Assembly (NCBI GenBank): GCA_903907305.1
Contig: CAIVNT010000043.1
Location: 1 to 7,794 of the forward strand
Direction: 5' to 3'
Length of the DNA: 7,794 nucleotides
Origin: an uncultured Ignavibacteriota bacterium
GTDB taxonomy: Bacteria > Bacteroidota > Ignavibacteria > UBA10030 > UBA8401
In this document: positions 1-6,000 of the stretch, in pieces
Layout of the letters: every line of letters begins with the position of its first letter
How positions within the stretch are numbered: position 1 is the stretch's first letter
Program-made: the position numbers and the translations under genes
Notes under the pieces: generated by a model
Databases searched by the model: none
What the model saw: only the letters and a program-made list of their open reading frames with translations
Told to the model about the DNA's origin: nothing

Positions 1-3000
1 ACATTTACACCCGGAAGCGGAACCGTTTCTTTCGTCAGCACGACTGCAGGACAAAGCGTATCCGGTACGGCAGCATCGCAGACGTTCAACAACATCGTCA
101 TGACAAAGCTGGCCCAGTCCCTGACGACCGCCGGCAGTTTGACATCATTGAACATCAACGGAAATCTCACCCTTAACAGCGGCGTATTCGCACCCGCCAA
201 TGTCATCAACATTAATCTCCTCGGAAATTGGACGAACAACGGAGCAACATTTACATCGGCATCGAGCATCGTTAATTTTACGAACACTGCAGTCGATCAA
301 TCCATTCAAGGGACCGCTGCGACGCAGACATTCAATGTGCTGACGATGACGAAAGGTTCTCAGTCACTGAATATAGCAGGAAGCACAACAACGCTTACGC
401 TCGATTCGCTTACGCTCACATCCGGCATACTCACTGCTCCGACTACGTTGAATATTTCGGGAGCGTGGACGAATAACGGTGCAACGTTCAATCCCGGCAG
501 CGGGATTGTGGTCTTCAACTCTGCAACGCTCGCCCAGCAGATCAACGGCTCTTCACTTTCGCAATCATTCAACAATCTCACCGTCAGCAAAGCGGCGGGT
601 ATCGTCCTCTCGCTTGGCGGGAGTCTTACTTCGCTGAATGTGAACGGAAATCTTTCTGTCACCGCCGGTACATTATCGGATAACGGCGTTCAGATCAACG
701 GAAATATCTCCGGCACGATGAGTCTTGCCGTAGCAACAGTGTTGAACATCGGTTCAGCAACTGTCGGAACAAGTTTCCCGACGGGATTTGTCCCTGCGAA
801 TATCAGTCTGAATGCGACAAGTACGGTTAATTACAATGCAAGCCAGCCGCAGTCAATTTCATCGGCTATTTCATATGGGAATCTGACGCTCACAGCTTCA
901 TCTGCCGCAGTTAAATCCCTTTCCGATTCGATCATCGTCGCAGGTTCAATCACCATCGGTGCGAACAATACATTCGTTGCGAACAGCAAGAACATCTATC
1001 TCGGTACGAATTGGACGAATAACGGCGGCACTTTCACACCGGGGACCGGTTCATTGTTCCTCAACAGCGCCGTTGCTCAAGCGATCAATGGTACGGCTGT
1101 TACTCAGACACTCAATAATCTCGTCATCAACAAGTCCGCCGGTGCGACTATTGTCGGTGGTAGCACGACCACATTTACAGTGAACGACCTTACGCTGACT
1201 AACGGAAACTTTACTCCTCCTGCCACATTCAACATTAACGGGAATTTTACTCACACATCAGGCGTCTTCACCGCTGGGACTACTATCAACATCGCCGGGA
1301 ATTGGACACGCAACGGTGGAACTTTCACTGCAGGAGCGGGGACCGTCGCATTCAACAGCACTGCAGTTGATCAGCAGGTGAACGGAAGCATCAATCCTCA
1401 GCTCTTCAATAATCTTACAGTGAACAAGACGGGTCGCCAGCTGATCTTCGGCGGTAGCGTGGACAGCATCAGTGTTGCAATTCTGACCATCACCAATGGA
1501 ACATTCGTTGCCCCGATGAAACTGAGACTGACCTCGAACTTCGCATGCGCATCGACGGGAACATTCACTCACAATAGCGGAACGGTTTACTTCCAGCCCG
1601 CGGCGAATGCCACGATCGGAACTGCTGCGACATTGTCGTTCAACAATGTAATTATCGATTCGACCAACGCAACCGTCCGAACACTCACAATGTTGACCAC
1701 GACGACACTGAATGTAGCCGGATATCTCCTTCAGAAATTCCACTCGTTCACTCCGCCGGCAACATTGAATGTCTCCGGTGATTTCACCCAGTCCAACGGT
1801 ACGTTCACGGCCGGGACGAATTTCAATCTCGGTGGAAATTTTACACGCACCAGTGGAACATTCACCGGCGGCGCCAACACCATCACTTTCAACAACGCTT
1901 CAATCCAGCAGGTGATTGGAGGGACAATCACACCTCTTGTTTTCGGAAATCTTACCGTGAACAAAGCAGCCGATTCTGTAAAGTTTGCTAATGCCATCGA
2001 CAGTATCTCTGTTGCTAATTTTACACTGACGAACGGAGCGTTCTCCGCTCCCTCCAAGATCCGTGTAACAGGCAATTGGACGGTAGCGAATGGAACGGTA
2101 TTCGTTCCTAATAACGGCACCGTCTATTTTAATCCCGCTGCTGCATTTACCATCGGCGGAACAGCAGTTTCTCAAACATTCAATCATCTTCAGCTGATTG
2201 GGTCCGTCACAGCTCGCGCTCTCACGTATGCAGGCTCTTTGGCAGCATTGAATATCACAGGAAATTTTTATCAGAATTTCCACACGTTCACGGCTCCTGT
2301 TACTCCGAATACCATCACCATCGGCGGTAACTTCACAAGGGACGGCGGCACATATACGTCGAACGGAAGCAATCTTGTCTTCAACAACAGTTCAGCATCG
2401 CAATCCATCAACGGAACGGTCGCAACCAACGCATTCAATCTGCTCACGGTGAATAAGCCGGGACAAACATTGACCGTCGGCGGAAGCGTCACAAGTCTTA
2501 CGCTGGATTCACTCGTGCTGACTGCAGGAACATTCTCACCCGGAACAGCTGCCACGCTTTCACTAACAGGTTCGTGGCTGAATAATTCTGCGGCGGATGC
2601 ATTTACTTCAGCTACCGAGGTGGTGGACTTTAACGGTGCCGGCACGAAAGTGATCGGCGGAACATTCGCGACATCATTTAATGATCTGCGCTCCAACGCG
2701 GTGAACGGACTTTCCCTTCAGCAGCCTGTTTCCGTCTCTACACTTCGCATAGGAAATGTCATAGCAAATTCATCTATCAGTGACAGCGGAAATCAGATCA
2801 CCTCTAGTGGAACATTGCTTCTCACTTCCGGTACACTCAAAATTGGAAGCACAGGTAGTGCTTCGGTATTTCCTCTATTTTCCGTTGTCACACTCGGCGC
2901 GGGTACGACGCTCGATTTCGCAAGCGGTATTCTTCAGCCTGTTCCGACATCATTCTCTTATCAGAATTTGATCTTGTCAAACAGTGGCAACAAATCAACA

Positions 3001-6000
3001 TCCGGCGGTACATTGACGGTTGCAGGAAATATAACGGCGAATAGTCCGGTGGATCTTCAGGCAAATAATACAGTTGTTGCATTGACGGGAAATCTTTCCG
3101 GCTCCGGCGCGATCACGCAGGGAAGCGGGGCATTCACACTTGCCGGCAATTGGACGAATAGCGGTACTTTTACCGCAGGCAGCGGAGGTGTGAATTATAA
3201 TGGAGGCTTGGCACAGGCTGTCTCTGTCGTGCCTCAATATCAGGATCTTACGTTCAGCGGTGCCGGCGCGAAAACGATCGGCAGCGGGACGCTGACGGTC
3301 AATGGAAATTGGGCAGTCGGTTCAACGACTGCATTGGGGAACAATCCTGTCGTGATCAGCGGCGATATCTCCGGTGCCGGAGCGATTACACAAGGGACGG
3401 CATTGTTCACTCTCGGCGGGAATTGGAATCATTCCGGTACATTTACGATTGGGACAGGAGGAGTGCGGTATAATGGTGCTTCCACCCAGATCGTCCGGAC
3501 AAATTTCAGCTATCAGAATCTGACCATGAGCGGTGCCGGTTCCAAAGTGCCGAACAGCGGAACATTGACCGTGACCGGTGCGTGGTATGTGAATGCTCCA
3601 GTCAATCTCAGTGTCAACAATCCTGCGGTATCTGTAACGGGTAATGTGGACAGCGCCGGCTCGATCAATATGGGCAGCGGCAGTGTAACGGTGGCGGGGA
3701 ATTGGCTTAATACCGGTGGTACAACCGGCGGCACAGGATCGGTTATCCTTTCTGCAGTGTCACCTTCAATAGCGGGTACGTCATTCGGGAAGCTGCGGCT
3801 GAACGGCGCTGGTTATGCAACGCTGCTCGGCAATGTCACCGTGAATGATTCATTGAATCTTGTTACGGCAAAAGTGCGCACCAATGGAAATATCCTATCG
3901 GTCGGTTCAGCCGGATTAATTGCACGGACGACAGGATTTGTGTTCGGGAATCTTCAGCACAATATACCCGCCGGTTCGCCGACAGTCGTGTATCATGTGG
4001 GTGATTCGTTGAATTATACTCCAGTGACGGCGGCATTCAATTCCGTGACATCACCGGGATATGTCCTTGCAAAAAGTGTCAATGCAAATCATCCGAACAT
4101 CACTTCGTCCGGACTTGATACAGCAAAGAATGTGAACAGATACTTTACACTCACGAATAACGGCGCTTCGTTCGCTGATGTGAGTCCCACATTCCAATTC
4201 GTTGCGGGGGATAAGGATGCCGGTTCAAATTCCAATAACTATATCGTCCGTCGGTATAACAGCGGCGTTTGGTCTCCGACAACGGCAGGAGTGAAGACGG
4301 CAACAACAACACAGGCATCCGCCGTTTCTACACTCGGCGATTTTGCGATCGGTGAACCGAAAGCATACAGTATCACATCGGCAGCACATGGTAACGGGAC
4401 GATCTCTCCGAACGGTTCCACCGGCATCGCAGACGGGAACAATCAATCGTATACCATAACACCTTCAATCGGATATCATATTGACAGCGTGACTGTTGAT
4501 GGTTCAAATGCAGGTGCAGTTTCTTCGTATTCATTCAATGCGGTCGCATCATCGCATACTATTGATGCGTATTTCTCCATCGACAGGTTTGCTGTGACTG
4601 CGTCGTTGAGCGGGAACGGTAGTATTACTCCCAATGGCACCATCAATATCGGCTATGGACATGACACAACGGTCACATTCTCGGCCGGGACGGGATATCA
4701 TATCGACAGTGTCCGTGTGGATGGTTCCGTTGTTGATTCGGTATCTCATTATACGTTCATCAATGTGATCGCCTCGAGGAACATCATCGTCTATACTTCG
4801 CTCGATCATCATACCATTACTTCATCATCCACGAATGGAGTCATAACGCCGTCCGGCTCGATCGATATTCTCTACGGTCGTGACTCAACGGTCACATTCT
4901 CGGCAAATACGGGATATCATTTTGACAGTCTTCACGTTGACGGTGTGAAGATCAACGATTCGACATCATCCTATACATTTATCAATGTGACGGGAGATCA
5001 TTCAATTCAATCGTATAATTTCATCAACCATTATACAGTTGTTTCCTCATCGATGAATGGTACGATCACTCCAAACGGAAGCAGCGACGTCACGTATGGC
5101 GAAAATTCTACATTGACGTTCAATCCGAATGTCGGCTATCATTTCGACAGTCTGAAAGTGGACGGGATTACGGTGCTGGATTCAACACACTCGTATTCAT
5201 TCTTGAACATCGAGGCGAATCATTCTCTCATCGTTTACAACTCGAAGAATTCCTATATAATCTCTGCATCAGCGGTGAATGGTTCCATCACGCCGTCTGG
5301 AAGCATAGCGCTCTTCCATGGTGCAGACACCTCGTTCACATTCTCGCCGAACACCGGATATCATTTTGACAGTCTCGTGGTCAATGGAGTGAAGGTCGAT
5401 TCTACAGTAAGTTTCACGTTCATAGGAGTGACCTCATCACGGTCCATTGCTGTATATAATTCCATCAACCACTATTCGATAACCTCGTCTTCAGTGAATG
5501 GTTCTATCGCACCAAGCGGATCTGTTGATGTTATTCATGGAACTTCGCATTCCTTCGCCTTCTCGCCGAACATCGGATATCATTTGGACAGCGTTCGAGT
5601 GGATGGTGTTCTGGTTGATTCCACCGCATCATATACATTCATTTCAGTCACCGCAGGTCATAATATTGAGACGTTCAATTCCGTCAATCATTATTCTGTA
5701 AACGCATCGTCTGTGAACGGCATTATCACGCCGGAAGGCACCGTGGACGTTGTCTACGCCAATGCACAGTCCTTCACATTCGCACCGAACAGCGGCAATC
5801 ATTTGGATAGTGTGAAAGTGGACGGCGTCCGTGTGGATTCAGTCTCTTCATACACATTCCTTAATGTTGCATCGAATCACACGATCGCTGTCTATAATTC
5901 TATCGATCATTTCTCGATCACGTCTTCGGCCTCGAATGGATCGATAACGCCTGTTGGAAGTTCCGTGGTTGCTTACGGCAGCGATCTCCGATTCCATTTT

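Larger units (their letters stand above)
1..2769 (+). repeat. N-terminal beta-repeat region, 79-residue period
   Basis: Units open with a G-(N/A/D/S)-(W/F)-x-x-x-G-x-F motif at bases 223, 460, 1003, 1240, 1297, 1534, 1777, 1834, 2071, 2326 and 2569. A degenerate one (GNFYQNFHTF) lies at 2260. Full units then carry TVxFNS, a Q-x-(I/V)-x-G-(T/S) turn, QxFNNLTVNK, a GGSxTSLxV stretch and LTLTxGxFxxPxTxNI. Spacings of exactly 237 bases (79 residues) recur at 223-460, 1003-1240, 1297-1534 and 1834-2071; others are 243-255. The alternating hydrophobic pattern with glycines and asparagines at turns suggests a beta-solenoid, or a chain of small beta domains. This fold is inferred. Similar repeats are common in large secreted proteins of Ignavibacteria and Bacteroidota. 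The first unit is cut by the window edge. Confidence 0.85.

Noticed and set aside
100..102. ATG as the start of the large gene
   Set aside because: The frame is open back to base 1, and the residues before it (GTAASQTFNNIV) complete a repeat seen again downstream. No ribosome binding site precedes it. It is an internal methionine.
1258..1743. 161-codon open frame on the minus strand
   Set aside because: It lies wholly within the strongly patterned forward gene, and its protein shows no domain, signal or motif. Long antisense frames are expected opposite repetitive Ser/Thr/Asn-rich coding sequence.
2271..2696. 141-codon open frame on the minus strand
   Set aside because: Same reason: a shadow of the forward repeats. 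Its Pro/Val/Leu-rich composition is the complement of the Gly/Asn/Thr codons opposite.
5498..5701. Short forward frame inside the nine-copy array
   Set aside because: It is another frame of the repeat DNA, with no ribosome binding site and no recognisable protein.
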